Assembly: GCF_000188035.1 (NCBI RefSeq)
Contig: NZ_AEUY02000005.1
Coordinates: 1 to 64,000, forward strand
From: Streptococcus pseudoporcinus LQ 940-04
Lineage (GTDB): Bacteria; Bacillota; Bacilli; Lactobacillales; Streptococcaceae
DNA length: 64,000 nucleotides
Reading direction: 5' to 3'
Part shown: in pieces, positions 15,804 through 25,194 of the stretch
Numbering within the stretch: the first letter of the stretch is position 1
How the letters are laid out: each line of letters starts with the position of its first letter
The notes under the pieces: generated by a model
The model's database searches: none
Told to the model about the DNA's origin: nothing
What the model saw: the letters and a program-made list of their open reading frames with translations, nothing else
Translations under genes and position numbers: made by a program

Positions 15804-17135
15804 ATGGCTATTACAAAAATACATCCTATAAAATCAACACTTAATCTCGCCATTTCATATATTGTTAATGGAGAAAAAACGGACGAGCAAATCTTAGTAA
15901 GCACTCATAAATGCCATCAGGAAACTGCTCATACTCAATTTATAAGAACACGAAATGATGCGGGAACAAACGGAACTGTTCTTGCAAGACACCTCATTCA
16001 ATCCTTTTTACCCGGAGAAGCAAGTCCTGAAATGGCACATCAGATCGGTCTTGAACTATGTAAAAAGATATTAAAGGATGAGTACGAATTTGTCTTATCT
16101 ACCCATATAGATAAAGGGCATATCCACAATCACATCATATTCAATAATGTCAATATGGTTACTGGTAAGTGCTATCAATCCAACAAAAGAAGTTACCACC
16201 AAATCAGGTATCAGAGCGATAAGTTATGTAAAGAAAATAACCTATCTGTGATTGATGAGTTCTACGAGAGCTATAAGAGAAAGTACAAAACAAATGGAAA
16301 GTCATGGTATGAAAATGAGCAATCTAAGAAAGGTACTTCTTGGAAAAGCAGGCTTCAATTTGATATTGATCGTCTGATAAAACAGTCTAAGGATTGGGAA
16401 GAATTCCTAAAGAAGATGGCTGAACTTGGTTATGAAATAAAACATGGCAAACACATTGCCTTTAAGCCAAAAGATAAGCAGAGATTTACAAGGGCTAAGA
16501 CGATTGGTGAAGATTATACCGAAGAAAGATTAAAAGAGCGTATTACAGAAAATCAATCTATTAAAGCCCCACCTGTCAAAAAACGAATCGGAAATATCAT
16601 CAATATGAGTACCAATGCCAAAGTGAAAGAGAGCAAAGGCTATGAATATTGGGCAACAAAACATAACTTAAATACAATGGCTGAGTCAGTTGTTTTCATC
16701 AGGGAACATGGCATTAAATCCGTTAAGCAGCTTGATGAATACATTAGGAAAAGTGCTGAAGAAAGACAAGGTTTACAAGATAAAATCAAAGAAATTGATA
16801 AGGAAATGCAGCTACTTTCTGATACGATGGAACAAGTTCATACCGTTAAAAAGTATCGAGCCTATTACAAGGAATATAAGGCAAATCCATCGGACAAGGC
16901 ATTTTATGAAGAATACAAATCGCAAATCACGCTCTATGAAACTGCTCTTTCCAAGCTGAAAAGCTCCTATTCTAAACTTCCAAATTCAAAGAATATTTTA
17001 GATAGACTTGATAAACTGCAAGAAAAAAAGAATATCCTCATGAAAGAGTATTCTTCCTCAAAATCTACTATGGACGAGCTTTATCAAATACGAAAGAACT
17101 ATGGAATTTACATGGGCAAGGAGATGGAGAGATAG
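15804..17135 (+). CDS. mobA: MobA/Tn1549-type relaxase (MobP family)
   Basis: The 443-aa protein starts MAITKIHPIKSTLNLAISYI; Tyr19 is the probable nicking residue. The metal-binding histidine triad is in HIDKGHIHNHIIF (H101, H106, H108, H110). The region SRLQFDIDRLIKQSKDWEEF and a C-terminal coiled coil (about residues 310-420) are usual for relaxases of Tn1549/CTn elements. It would cut oriT and pilot the strand through the outer element's secretion system. It is the only plus-strand operon of the outer element in this window. Confidence 0.92.
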   Translation: MAITKIHPIKSTLNLAISYIVNGEKTDEQILVSTHKCHQETAHTQFIRTRNDAGTNGTVLARHLIQSFLPGEASPEMAHQIGLELCKKILKDEYEFVLSTHIDKGHIHNHIIFNNVNMVTGKCYQSNKRSYHQIRYQSDKLCKENNLSVIDEFYESYKRKYKTNGKSWYENEQSKKGTSWKSRLQFDIDRLIKQSKDWEEFLKKMAELGYEIKHGKHIAFKPKDKQRFTRAKTIGEDYTEERLKERITENQSIKAPPVKKRIGNIINMSTNAKVKESKGYEYWATKHNLNTMAESVVFIREHGIKSVKQLDEYIRKSAEERQGLQDKIKEIDKEMQLLSDTMEQVHTVKKYRAYYKEYKANPSDKAFYEEYKSQITLYETALSKLKSSYSKLPNSKNILDRLDKLQEKKNILMKEYSSSKSTMDELYQIRKNYGIYMGKEMER

Positions 17136-17176
17136 TGTTCTCTCCTCTTTTTAAATTCCTAAATTTATTTTCATAA

Positions 17177-17906
17177 CTATTTTTTACGAACTCTCATTTT
17201 CTTTAGTATTCTATATGAAATAAAACAGCAACCAATATTTACGATTATGCTAATCAGCAATTCCATAACCGGTGTTTTATATAGTCCCGATAAAACGAAT
17301 ACAGATGATATTAGATATATGGCCCTTACAACTTCCTTTGAGGCAAAGAAAATTCCTATAAAGGAGTATATTTCAGCGATAATCAGAGCTATCCAGTAGC
17401 TTCTTTTTACAAGTCCAATAAATGCAATAATTGGAGATATTGCCATAAAAACACCTATTCCAGTTAATACATATACAGCAAAATAATGAACTACTTCACT
17501 CATGTTTACCGCATTTAAATGCAATACCGCTTCTACAATTAAAGATACCATAAACAATATTAGATAAACAAAAATGCTACCCAACAGAGTAATTATCATT
17601 TTTGCAGTAATCATATTCCTCTCATCTATCGGTATTAGCTTCAATGATTTGAGTACATCTTCTTGTTCTTCACGGCAAATAATATATCCTCCAAACAACG
17701 CTATCAAACTTGGCAATACATAATATGTTGTTAAAGACTGCACCTGTAAAATATACCACAAATGTATCTATATACTTTTTGTCACCAAATGAAAATTGTC
17801 CTTGAAGAAACACAACCCCTAACGTCATTATGAGTGCGAATACAAGCAAAAAAATCAATTTTGATCTGTGAAGTTTTTTATATTCAGCTAATACAAGCGT
17901 CTTCAT
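17177..17906 (-). pseudogene. ABC-2 type (lantibiotic-immunity-like) permease, frameshifted
   Basis: From ATG 17906 the frame reads MKTLVLAEYKKLHRSKLIFL with two or three hydrophobic segments, then breaks near YIDTFVVYF. In the +1 frame the protein continues WYILQVQSLTTYYVLPSLIA, then ICREEQEDVLKSLKLIPIDE and four more helices to 17177. One base change at about 17755-17765 would restore a single ~240-aa MutE/SpaE-like permease of lantibiotic or bacitracin immunity transporters. No matching ATPase of that type is adjacent, so this is likely a relic. Confidence 0.65.
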
Positions 17907-17913
17907 TATGATA

Positions 17914-17950
17914 GTACCCTCTTTACTGGACAAACCAGTAAGGAGGGTAC
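17914..17950 (-). other. 16-bp hairpin overlapping the permease ribosome site
   Basis: GTACCCTCCTTACTGG and CCAGTAAAGAGGGTAC (minus strand) form a 16-bp stem with one mismatch and a 5-nt loop. The 3' arm contains GAGGG, the only ribosome-site candidate for the ATG at 17906, so folding would hide it. No T-run follows, so it is not an ordinary terminator. Confidence 0.6.
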
Positions 17951-17975
17951 ATATCAAATGCTCACAGCCTTTTTC

Positions 17976-20480
17976 TTATATACTCTTGAAAGTATTATCT
18001 GAGTTTTCGTTTATTGTTTTAAAACCACTTTTTATTGCAAATAAAACTCCTGCAATCATAAATACAAATACTATTAATAGAGGGACATAATTCATATTTG
18101 TTATCAAACCTTTTATTGCAAATGCTAATTCATAGTTGCTCCTGTAGGCTCTTAATACAATTCCAATAATGAACATAAAGATATAGGCTAAGAAAATATT
18201 TTTAAACAATATTTTCCCCTCTCCGAAAACCATATTTTCAACTTGTTTTTCTGTCATACCTGCTGTTGATAGAAGTTTAAAGTCATTGGCTCTCGCTCTA
18301 AGGTTTCCTTTAAAGCTATTATAGGCATTGGACAGAGCGATGGTTATAAGAATGATTTGGATGCCAAGATTTAATAGTTTTTCATTTCTTGTTTGTTCTT
18401 TATTCATAGCAGCTTTTATAATTTCTGTAGAAGTGCCATGATCTGATTTTGGAACATAGCTCGAAATCACTTTTTCGGCATCTTCAAATACTCTTTCTTT
18501 GTTTTTATCGGCTTTAATTTTTACAAAGTAATAATAAACTGGGTTGCCTTTATAGATTCCATATTCATCAATAAATTTTTTCATGGTACTTTCACTTGTA
18601 AAGAAAGATATTTGATTGTCATTATAAGCTTCTAGATTATAAGGCATTTCATCGATACTTGAATCTATTTTTATAGGCATGGACTTACCATCTGCATTAT
18701 ATTTTAAAGTAACTTTTCCTGTATCCTTATCAGAAATTTTTATATATTCATTTAAAGAATAAGGACTTCTACTATCTTTTGCAATTTTATTTAGTAGTAA
18801 ATACTTTGCATTCGAAATATTATTTTCATTTAAAAGTTTTTCGAAATCCTCATCTTTTAAGGCATATATATTGGAATATAATTTATCTTCCGGTATTTTA
18901 CCGCTATTTAAAGCTTCATTTAAATCCTTAGAAATAAAGTCCTCATTTTCACCAACGTAAAATTTTGTATCAACTCTTTGGTATACATGCAATTGGTCTA
19001 TGCCTTCAACTTCTTCTATATCATGAACAAAGTTTTTATCCAAAAAATCACCTACATAAATACTAGATTCAAAATTGTAAGGACTTTTATAAGAATTATA
19101 TTTTTCATTTAAAGCTCTATATGACTGGTCAACTAAAACTGTAGTCAGTACCAAGGCAGACAGAGCCATGGAAATTACAACAATTCGATAGGTTGAACGA
19201 TAAGACCTGTAATAATCTTTTGCTAAAGTCTTTTCTATTGGTCCATTTATTTTTGATTTTCCTAATTTAATATTTTTTTCTGTAATACCATTTAAACCTT
19301 CGATAACATTTATCTTCGCACTTTTCTTGGCAGGGATCAATGCTGAAAAATAAACCATTATCAAGGATAACAAAATAATTATTAAAATAGATATAGGGCT
19401 TGGAAATATGAAATGGAAATCCATAGATTTTACACTTTGACCTAAAATATTTGATATGTTTTGATAAGATTTTGTATTATTAAGCCACATCAAATATAAG
19501 AGCAGATTTGCAGAAGCCAAAGATAAGATTGTTCCCAAGGCTATTGGTAAGGTTGAAAGTTTAAATGCTTTCTTTCGAATTAATTGCTTTACCTGCTTAT
19601 CTGTCATCCCAGTGCTTTTTAATAGAGCAATTTCCTTTAAATCCCTATTGTTCCATACATTAAAAGCCCCATAAATGATAAATGCAAAAAGTAGACAAAG
19701 AAAGAAGGCTGCTCCATATTGTTCTAAAGCTGAGTTTACAACACTTTTTGGCGGAATGATTCCTTTTGGATAGACCATTTTATATTCTAAGATATCTTTA
19801 TTATAAAATACTCTACCAATATCTAGGGCATGGTTCTCATCAATATTCATTTCTGATAAAATTTCCCTAGTCTTTGTATAGGTATCTCTTATATTTTTAT
19901 ACCAAATTTCTGCTTCGGTACCAACATTTTTTTCAAACAAGACTTTTTTATCATCACTTTTAGATAAACCTACAAGCATAGCCTCTTCAAATGAATAGCT
20001 AAAATCTTCATAAGTACCAACTATTTTATAAGTTTTATCACGAACAGTTATTTCAGAACCCAAATCATATTCTTTATTTTTTATCAAAAATATCTCTGGA
20101 ACTAAAAGTTCATTTGCTTTTTCTGGCTTTTTTCCTTCCTTAATATCATAACGTAAAAGGCTTTCAGGATCTCCATTTTCATATATAACTGCATTTAAGT
20201 CTGTTTTTATTACTTTATTGAAAGAAACTTTTTCTATATCTTTATCGTTTTTTAATTTATCATAAAAACCTTGGTCAATTCCACTTATATTCACATGATA
20301 ATCTCCAAAAGTTTTCTTTACATACTCATACTTGTCAGTTTTTAACGAGTTGAAGATAAAAATTACAGTTCCTAGTAAAATTACTGCCAAAAGTATGGAA
20401 ATTTTAATAGCAAAACTGTCTTTCTTATTATTTTTTACAGCTCCATCAGCTAGGTCATTAATAATTTTCATAAGTTTCAT
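17976..20480 (-). CDS. FtsX-type ABC transporter permease (BceB/SalY-like exporter)
   Basis: The 834-aa protein has one N-terminal transmembrane helix (about residues 25-45), a large extracytoplasmic domain, three helices around 260-390 with the FtsX motif LKEIALLKSTGMTDKQVKQL, a second extracytoplasmic domain (about 470-690) and a second FtsX block (FKLLSTAGMTEKQVENMV) with three helices. Two FtsX domains with 800+ residues fit MacB/BceB-like permeases for peptide resistance. The start may be the second methionine, 20471, because AGGAG lies nine bases before it. It overlaps the ATPase gene by 23 nt. Confidence 0.87.
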   Translation of the reverse strand: MKLMKIINDLADGAVKNNKKDSFAIKISILLAVILLGTVIFIFNSLKTDKYEYVKKTFGDYHVNISGIDQGFYDKLKNDKDIEKVSFNKVIKTDLNAVIYENGDPESLLRYDIKEGKKPEKANELLVPEIFLIKNKEYDLGSEITVRDKTYKIVGTYEDFSYSFEEAMLVGLSKSDDKKVLFEKNVGTEAEIWYKNIRDTYTKTREILSEMNIDENHALDIGRVFYNKDILEYKMVYPKGIIPPKSVVNSALEQYGAAFFLCLLFAFIIYGAFNVWNNRDLKEIALLKSTGMTDKQVKQLIRKKAFKLSTLPIALGTILSLASANLLLYLMWLNNTKSYQNISNILGQSVKSMDFHFIFPSPISILIIILLSLIMVYFSALIPAKKSAKINVIEGLNGITEKNIKLGKSKINGPIEKTLAKDYYRSYRSTYRIVVISMALSALVLTTVLVDQSYRALNEKYNSYKSPYNFESSIYVGDFLDKNFVHDIEEVEGIDQLHVYQRVDTKFYVGENEDFISKDLNEALNSGKIPEDKLYSNIYALKDEDFEKLLNENNISNAKYLLLNKIAKDSRSPYSLNEYIKISDKDTGKVTLKYNADGKSMPIKIDSSIDEMPYNLEAYNDNQISFFTSESTMKKFIDEYGIYKGNPVYYYFVKIKADKNKERVFEDAEKVISSYVPKSDHGTSTEIIKAAMNKEQTRNEKLLNLGIQIILITIALSNAYNSFKGNLRARANDFKLLSTAGMTEKQVENMVFGEGKILFKNIFLAYIFMFIIGIVLRAYRSNYELAFAIKGLITNMNYVPLLIVFVFMIAGVLFAIKSGFKTINENSDNTFKSI

Positions 20481-21147
20481 CTCCTAAGAAATTTAACCTA
20501 CCATCTACCATTCTATAGACCTTATCACAAGAATTTGCTACTTTTTCATCATGAGTTATTATCATAATTGTAGAATTTAATCTCTTATTTACAAGTCTGA
20601 AAAGTCCTGTGATTTCTTCAGAATTTTTTCTATCGAGATTTCCTGTAGGTTCATCTGCTAGAATGATGGCAGGTCTTGTAATAAGACTTCTAGCAATAGC
20701 GACTCTTTGTTGCTCTCCACCGGATAATTGTTTTGGATACCTATCAAGCTTTCCTTCTATTCCTAGTATCGATAAAATTTCCTTTAAATATTCTTCATCT
20801 GCCTTTTTATTGTCTAACAAAAGAGGAAGTAAAATATTTTTTCGAACGTTGATGTTTGGAATCAAATTAAAAAATTGATATACTACGCCTATATTCCTTC
20901 TGCGGAATACTGTCATTTCATCTTTGTTAAACTTGGTAATATTTTTATCTTGAATAAATATATCACCACTTGTTGGTTTATCAACTCCTGCTAATAGATG
21001 AAGCAAGGTAGACTTTCCTGACCCGCTATCTCCAATAATGGCGACAAGATCTCCTTTTTCTAGTTCAAAATTCACATTTGATAGAGCGTGTACTTCTACT
21101 CCACTATTGTAAGTTTTTGTTAAATCTACTGTTTTTACAATATTCAT
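20458..21147 (-). CDS. ABC transporter ATP-binding protein (MacB/LolD type)
   Basis: The 229-aa protein has Walker A GDSGSGKST (about residues 38-46), the Q-loop VVYQFFNLIPN, signature LSGGEQQR and Walker B AIILADEPTGNLD, the classic set for ATPases that drive FtsX permeases. It precedes and overlaps the permease. It is transcribed from its own promoter, which has paired AGTCACTT repeats, downstream of the histidine kinase terminator. Likely role: defence against a cell-envelope peptide or lantibiotic. Confidence 0.92.
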   Translation of the reverse strand: MNIVKTVDLTKTYNSGVEVHALSNVNFELEKGDLVAIIGDSGSGKSTLLHLLAGVDKPTSGDIFIQDKNITKFNKDEMTVFRRRNIGVVYQFFNLIPNINVRKNILLPLLLDNKKADEEYLKEILSILGIEGKLDRYPKQLSGGEQQRVAIARSLITRPAIILADEPTGNLDRKNSEEITGLFRLVNKRLNSTIMIITHDEKVANSCDKVYRMVDGRLNFLGDETYENY

Positions 21148-21172
21148 ATTTAGTCCTCCTTATCTTTCTTAG

Positions 21173-21205
21173 ATTATATTAGACTTAAGTGACTGGAAAG
21201 TGACT
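21173..21205 (-). promoter_or_regulatory. ABC operon promoter with response-regulator-type direct repeats
   Basis: On the minus strand AGTCACTT occurs twice with an 11-bp period (21198-21205 and 21187-21194), followed by TATAAT at 21173-21178. Two head-to-tail octamers on one DNA face replacing the -35 box are the normal layout for OmpR/VncR-type response regulators. The cognate gene is the one split by Tn916. Confidence 0.65.
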
Positions 21206-21207
21206 AG

Positions 21208-21238
21208 AAAAAAAAGACTGTGCTTTATTTACACAGCC
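21208..21238 (-). terminator. Terminator after the histidine kinase gene
   Basis: Minus-strand GGCTGTG/CACAGTC stem with a 9-nt loop followed by eight T residues, nine bases after the kinase stop. It separates regulator genes from the ABC genes. Confidence 0.7.
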
Positions 21239-21247
21239 ATAATTAAA

Positions 21248-22225
21248 TCAGTTATAAAATCTCATTTCAAAGGTATTTGATTTCTTCCCCTTATGATATA
21301 AAAGCTCTCCATTTTGTCTTTCCATAACAGATTTTGCCATAGGAAGCCCAATCCCATAACCTTTTGAATTCGGATCCAGCTTATAAAAACGTTTAAAAAC
21401 TTTTTCTAACATTTCACGATCCAAACCTTTAGAAAAATCTTCCACAAAAATACTCTTATATAAGTTCGTTTCTTTTAAGTGAATTTCTATATGTCTACCC
21501 TCTGTAGCTTCTATGCCATTTTTCATCACATTGAAAAGTGCTTCATAGGTCCATTTCTTATCGCATATAAGATAAAAGTCTTCTCCATCAAGAGAAATTT
21601 CAATATTATCATTAATAAAATAATCTTGCAGGTTTCGTATGATATCTTCAATTAACTCTCTAGCTGATATTCTGTCTTTTGCCATTTCTATTGTTCCAGA
21701 ATCAAGGGCTGCCAATTTTAATAAAATGTCAGATAAGTTATGGAGTCTAAGTAAATTATCTCTAAGTCTTTCTATATATTCTTCTGAAACATTATCAATT
21801 TCGTCTTCTAATAGGTCTAACAATAATAGTGATCCAGTCAACGGAGTTTTTATTTGATGGGCAATATCTTCAGTATATTCTCTTAAAGTTTCCTTGTTTT
21901 TCTCTGCATTTTCAGCTATTCTCTTATTCTCTATAATAATTTTAATAATCTCATCTCTGAGTTTACCAAATTCATCGTCTATAATTTCGTAATTATCTGA
22001 ATCAATATCAAGCGAATGGAGTAGTTTAAATATATTATTAATCTTATCCTCAAGAGCTTTTTCTTTTTTCTTTTCAATTTTTGAAATAACTATAAATAGA
22101 ATTATATTTATAAGTAAAAAACCAATAAGTGTTAGAATATCAAATCTTGGATTAAGATAAATTACAAACAAAGACATTACTACATTTAAAATTAAGGCAA
22201 GTAAAATATTTTTGCTTTTATTCAT
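21248..22225 (-). CDS. Sensor histidine kinase
   Basis: The 325-aa protein has two transmembrane helices within residues 8-49 with almost no outside loop (intramembrane-sensing type), the H-box EDIAHQIKTPLTG with H123, an N box (NVMKNGIEAT), G1 in VEDFSKGLD and G2 in GYGIGLPMAKSV. Short kinases like this partner peptide-sensing ABC exporters. It overlaps the response-regulator 3' end by 8 nt. Its regulator is interrupted by Tn916, so it now lacks an intact partner in this window. Confidence 0.9.
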   Translation of the reverse strand: MNKSKNILLALILNVVMSLFVIYLNPRFDILTLIGFLLINIILFIVISKIEKKKEKALEDKINNIFKLLHSLDIDSDNYEIIDDEFGKLRDEIIKIIIENKRIAENAEKNKETLREYTEDIAHQIKTPLTGSLLLLDLLEDEIDNVSEEYIERLRDNLLRLHNLSDILLKLAALDSGTIEMAKDRISARELIEDIIRNLQDYFINDNIEISLDGEDFYLICDKKWTYEALFNVMKNGIEATEGRHIEIHLKETNLYKSIFVEDFSKGLDREMLEKVFKRFYKLDPNSKGYGIGLPMAKSVMERQNGELLYHKGKKSNTFEMRFYN

Positions 22226-22536
22226 TGTCCCACCTATATCCTATCCCTCTAAGAGTTTTTATATGACTGCCATAATCTCCAAGTTTAGATCTGAGTCTTT
22301 TTATGGTGACAGTAAGGGTATTGTCATTTACTTCATAAAAATCATAACCCCAAACATAATCTAAAATTCGCTCTCTTAGTAGATTTATATTTTGGTTTTC
22401 TAAAAGCATCTCCAATATAGCAAACTCTTTTAAGTTAAGGTCTAAATCTTTTCCATCTATCGAAGCTTGTTTTGAAATTAGATCTAAAGATAAATTTTCA
22501 AAAGTCAGCTCATTCACTTTTTTAATTTTTCTACTA
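22218..22536 (-). pseudogene. Response regulator, C-terminal DNA-binding part, cut off by Tn916
   Basis: In frame from the Tn916 border the sequence reads SRKIKKVNELTFENLSLDLI, followed by a complete OmpR-type winged helix (LNLKEFAILEMLLENQNINL, DNTLTVTIKRLRSKLG, IKTLRGIGYRW). A GTG at 22517 could start a free 99-aa effector domain. The receiver half lies at 40568-40915 on the far side of Tn916. Joined, they give about 222 aa, the normal OmpR/VncR size. Confidence 0.85.
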
Positions 22537-22610
22537 AAAATAGCATAAAAATCTAGTTATCCGCATAAAAACTGGACTTATCACACTTTATCAAGGTCAA
22601 AACCACTCAA

Positions 22611-22630
22611 TTTACTACTAATTTACTACT
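22611..22630 (+). promoter_or_regulatory. Left-end Int arm-type sites (DR2-like) of Tn916
   Basis: TTTACTACT occurs at 22611-22619 and 22622-22630. The same motif pair is repeated near the right end at 40408-40427. Tn916 integrase uses such direct repeats through its N-terminal domain. Confidence 0.7.
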
Positions 22631-22774
22631 TATGAATGAGCTTTGATACGACGATTTATCCTTGAAAAGTGAAGATATAAAGATACTTCCAATAAAATTT
22701 GAATATTTAATAGGTAGACACTTCAAAAAATGAGGTGTCTATTTTTTTACCCGATTTTGAAAGGAAGTGAACTT

Positions 22775-22849
22775 ATGAAAACAAAAAATCAAGAATCAAA
22801 AGGTCGTTCCCCACTCTTTAAGACCATCAAACATTCATTCAGCCAATAA
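22775..22849 (+). CDS. Small Tn916 left-end ORF (24 aa)
   Basis: ATG at 22775 behind AAAGGAAG encodes MKTKNQESKGRSPLFKTIKH, then SFSQ. It is basic and soluble. It precedes the first DUF961 gene by 22 nt. No function is known to me; it may be the short first ORF of the Tn916 transfer region. Kept because of its ribosome site and position. Confidence 0.4.
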   Translation: MKTKNQESKGRSPLFKTIKHSFSQ

Positions 22850-22871
22850 AAAAGAAAGGATAGGTAAAAAT

Positions 22872-23186
22872 ATGGAACTTAAATTTGTGATTCCCAACAT
22901 GGAAAAAACATTCGGCAATTTAGAATTTGCTGGCGAGGATAAAGTCGTTCAGCGAAGAATCAACGGACGGCTAACTGTCTTATCAAGAAGCTATAATCTC
23001 TATTCTGATGTTCAAAGAGCAGATGATATTGTGGTGGTGCTTCCTGCTGAAGCTGGCGAAAAACATTTCGGCTTTGAGGAACGTGTGAAGTTAGTCAATC
23101 CACGTATTACCGCAGAGGGCTACAAAATCGGCACTCGTGGTTTTACAAATTACCTTTTACATGCTGACGACATGATAAAAGAATAA
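22872..23186 (+). CDS. orf23: Tn916 Orf23, DUF961/YdcP family
   Basis: A 104-aa soluble protein beginning MELKFVIPNMEKTFGNLEFA, of the DUF961 family encoded in pairs at the start of Tn916/ICEBs1 transfer operons. The second copy follows after 15 nt. Function is not firmly established; DUF961 proteins are linked to processing or transfer of element DNA. Good AGAAAGGA ribosome site. Confidence 0.9.
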   Translation: MELKFVIPNMEKTFGNLEFAGEDKVVQRRINGRLTVLSRSYNLYSDVQRADDIVVVLPAEAGEKHFGFEERVKLVNPRITAEGYKIGTRGFTNYLLHADDMIKE

Positions 23187-23201
23187 AGAAAGAGAGGAAA
23201 A

Positions 23202-23588
23202 ATGATGAGATTAGCAAATGGCATTGTATTAGATAAAGACACGACTTTTGGAGAATTGAAATTCTCTGCTCTACGTCGTGAAGTGAGAATCCAAAATGAA
23301 GACGGGTCGGTTTCAGATGAAATCAAGGAACGTACCTATGACTTAAAATCCAAAGGACAAGGACGCATGATTCAAGTAAGTATTCCTGCCAGCGTGCCTT
23401 TGAAAGAGTTTGATTATAACGCACGGGTGGAACTTATCAATCCCATTGCGGACACCGTTGCTACTGCCACCTATCAAGGAGCAGATGTTGACTGGTATAT
23501 CAAGGCAGACGATATTGTGCTGACAAAGGATTCTAGTTCATTCAAAGCTCAACCACAAGCAAAGAAAGAACCGACACAAGACAAATAG
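23202..23588 (+). CDS. orf22: Tn916 Orf22, DUF961/YdcP family
   Basis: The 128-aa protein (MMRLANGIVLDKDTTFGELK) is a paralogue of the preceding gene with the same two-half DUF961 layout and an extra charged tail (KAQPQAKKEPTQDK). It lies between Orf23 and the coupling ATPase, the fixed order in Tn916-like elements. Confidence 0.9.
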   Translation: MMRLANGIVLDKDTTFGELKFSALRREVRIQNEDGSVSDEIKERTYDLKSKGQGRMIQVSIPASVPLKEFDYNARVELINPIADTVATATYQGADVDWYIKADDIVLTKDSSSFKAQPQAKKEPTQDK

Positions 23589-23616
23589 TCGCTAGGTAGA
23601 AAGGAGACTTTTTCGC

Positions 23617-25002
23617 ATGAAACAGCGTGGTAAAAGGATTCGCCCATCTGGTAAAGATTTAGTCTTTCATTTTACGATAGCGTCACTCCTGCCTGTTTTC
23701 CTGCTGGTTGTCGGACTGTTTCATGTGAAGACAATCCAGCAGATCAACTGGCAGGATTTTAACCTATCACAAGCAGATAAGATTGACATTCCCTATTTAA
23801 TTATCAGTTTCAGTGTCGCAATTCTTATCTGCTTGCTGGTAGCGTTTGTATTCAAACGGGTTCGCTATGATACGGTTAAACAACTTTACCACCGTCAAAA
23901 ACTGGCAAAGATGATACTTGAAAACAAGTGGTATGAATCTGAACAGGTCAAAACAGAGGGTTTCTTTAAAGATAGTGCTGGTCGTACAAAGGAAAAGATA
24001 ACCTACTTCCCTAAAATGTATTATCGACTTAAAAATGGCTTGATACAGATACGGGTGGAAATCACGCTGGGAAAATATCAAGACCAACTCTTACACTTGG
24101 AAAAGAAATTAGAGAGTGGCTTGTACTGTGAGCTGACGGATAAAGAGTTAAAGGATTCCTATGTGGAATATACTTTGCTCTATGACACCATAGCCAGTCG
24201 TATTTCTATTGATGAAGTAGAAGCTAAAGATGGTAAACTTCGCTTAATGAAAAACGTATGGTGGGAATATGATAAGCTCCCTCATATGTTGATTGCTGGT
24301 GGTACAGGTGGCGGTAAAACTTACTTTATACTGACACTGATTGAAGCCTTGCTTCATACAGATTCAAAACTGTATATTCTTGACCCGAAAAATGCTGATC
24401 TTGCGGACTTAGGTTCTGTGATGGCAAATGTCTACTATAGAAAAGAAGACTTGCTTTCTTGCATTGAAACATTCTATGAAGAAATGATGAAACGTAGTGA
24501 GGAAATGAAGCAGATGAAGAACTATAAGACTGGCAAAAATTATGCTTACTTAGGTCTCCCGGCACACTTCTTAATCTTTGATGAATACGTCGCTTTCATG
24601 GAAATGCTGGGAACAAAAGAAAACACCGCAGTTATGAATAAGCTGAAACAGATTGTCATGTTAGGTCGTCAAGCTGGCTTCTTTCTAATACTGGCTTGTC
24701 AACGTCCAGACGCAAAATATTTAGGCGACGGAATCCGTGATCAGTTTAATTTCAGAGTGGCTTTAGGTCGTATGTCTGAAATGGGCTATGGCATGATGTT
24801 TGGCAGTGACGTACAAAAGGATTTCTTCTTAAAGCGAATCAAAGGTCGTGGCTATGTTGATGTAGGAACAAGTGTCATATCAGAGTTTTATACTCCCCTT
24901 GTACCAAAAGGATATGATTTCTTGGAGGAAATTAAAAAGTTATCCAACAGCAGACAGTCCACGCAGGCGACGTGCGAAGCGGAAGTCGCAGGTGTGGACT
25001 GA
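23617..25002 (+). CDS. orf21: Tn916 Orf21, TcpA/FtsK-SpoIIIE coupling ATPase
   Basis: The 461-aa protein has two N-terminal transmembrane helices (about residues 16-35 and 52-72), Walker A GGTGGGKT (about 228-235), the nearby AEAL...ILDPKNADLADLG and Walker B FLIFDEYVAFME, followed by the ACQRPDA motif. It couples the relaxase-DNA complex to the membrane channel. The Tn916 oriT begins right after its stop, and the relaxase gene follows. Confidence 0.93.
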   Translation: MKQRGKRIRPSGKDLVFHFTIASLLPVFLLVVGLFHVKTIQQINWQDFNLSQADKIDIPYLIISFSVAILICLLVAFVFKRVRYDTVKQLYHRQKLAKMILENKWYESEQVKTEGFFKDSAGRTKEKITYFPKMYYRLKNGLIQIRVEITLGKYQDQLLHLEKKLESGLYCELTDKELKDSYVEYTLLYDTIASRISIDEVEAKDGKLRLMKNVWWEYDKLPHMLIAGGTGGGKTYFILTLIEALLHTDSKLYILDPKNADLADLGSVMANVYYRKEDLLSCIETFYEEMMKRSEEMKQMKNYKTGKNYAYLGLPAHFLIFDEYVAFMEMLGTKENTAVMNKLKQIVMLGRQAGFFLILACQRPDAKYLGDGIRDQFNFRVALGRMSEMGYGMMFGSDVQKDFFLKRIKGRGYVDVGTSVISEFYTPLVPKGYDFLEEIKKLSNSRQSTQATCEAEVAGVD

Positions 25003-25010
25003 TCTTGCTG

Positions 25011-25182
25011 GCTGGTGTGGCAATAGCCACGCCAGCACTTAACCCCCCGTATCTAACAGGGGGGTACAAATCGACAGGAAACAGTCAAAAAAACATTAGA
25101 AAATCCTTTGGTTACAAGGGATTTACAAAATTTCAGCGTATGTCAAATGGGCTTTAAAAGTTGACATACGCCTTTTTGATTG
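25011..25182 (+). other. Tn916 oriT region
   Basis: The gap between the coupling ATPase and the relaxase holds a hairpin GCTGGTGTGGC/GCCACGCCAGC (25011-25036, one mismatch), a second hairpin ACCCCCC/GGGGGGT (25042-25065), and downstream AT-rich repeats. This is where the Tn916 origin of transfer is known to lie. The relaxase would nick beside the C6/G6 hairpin. Confidence 0.85.
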
Positions 25183-25194
25183 GAGGGATTTTTA

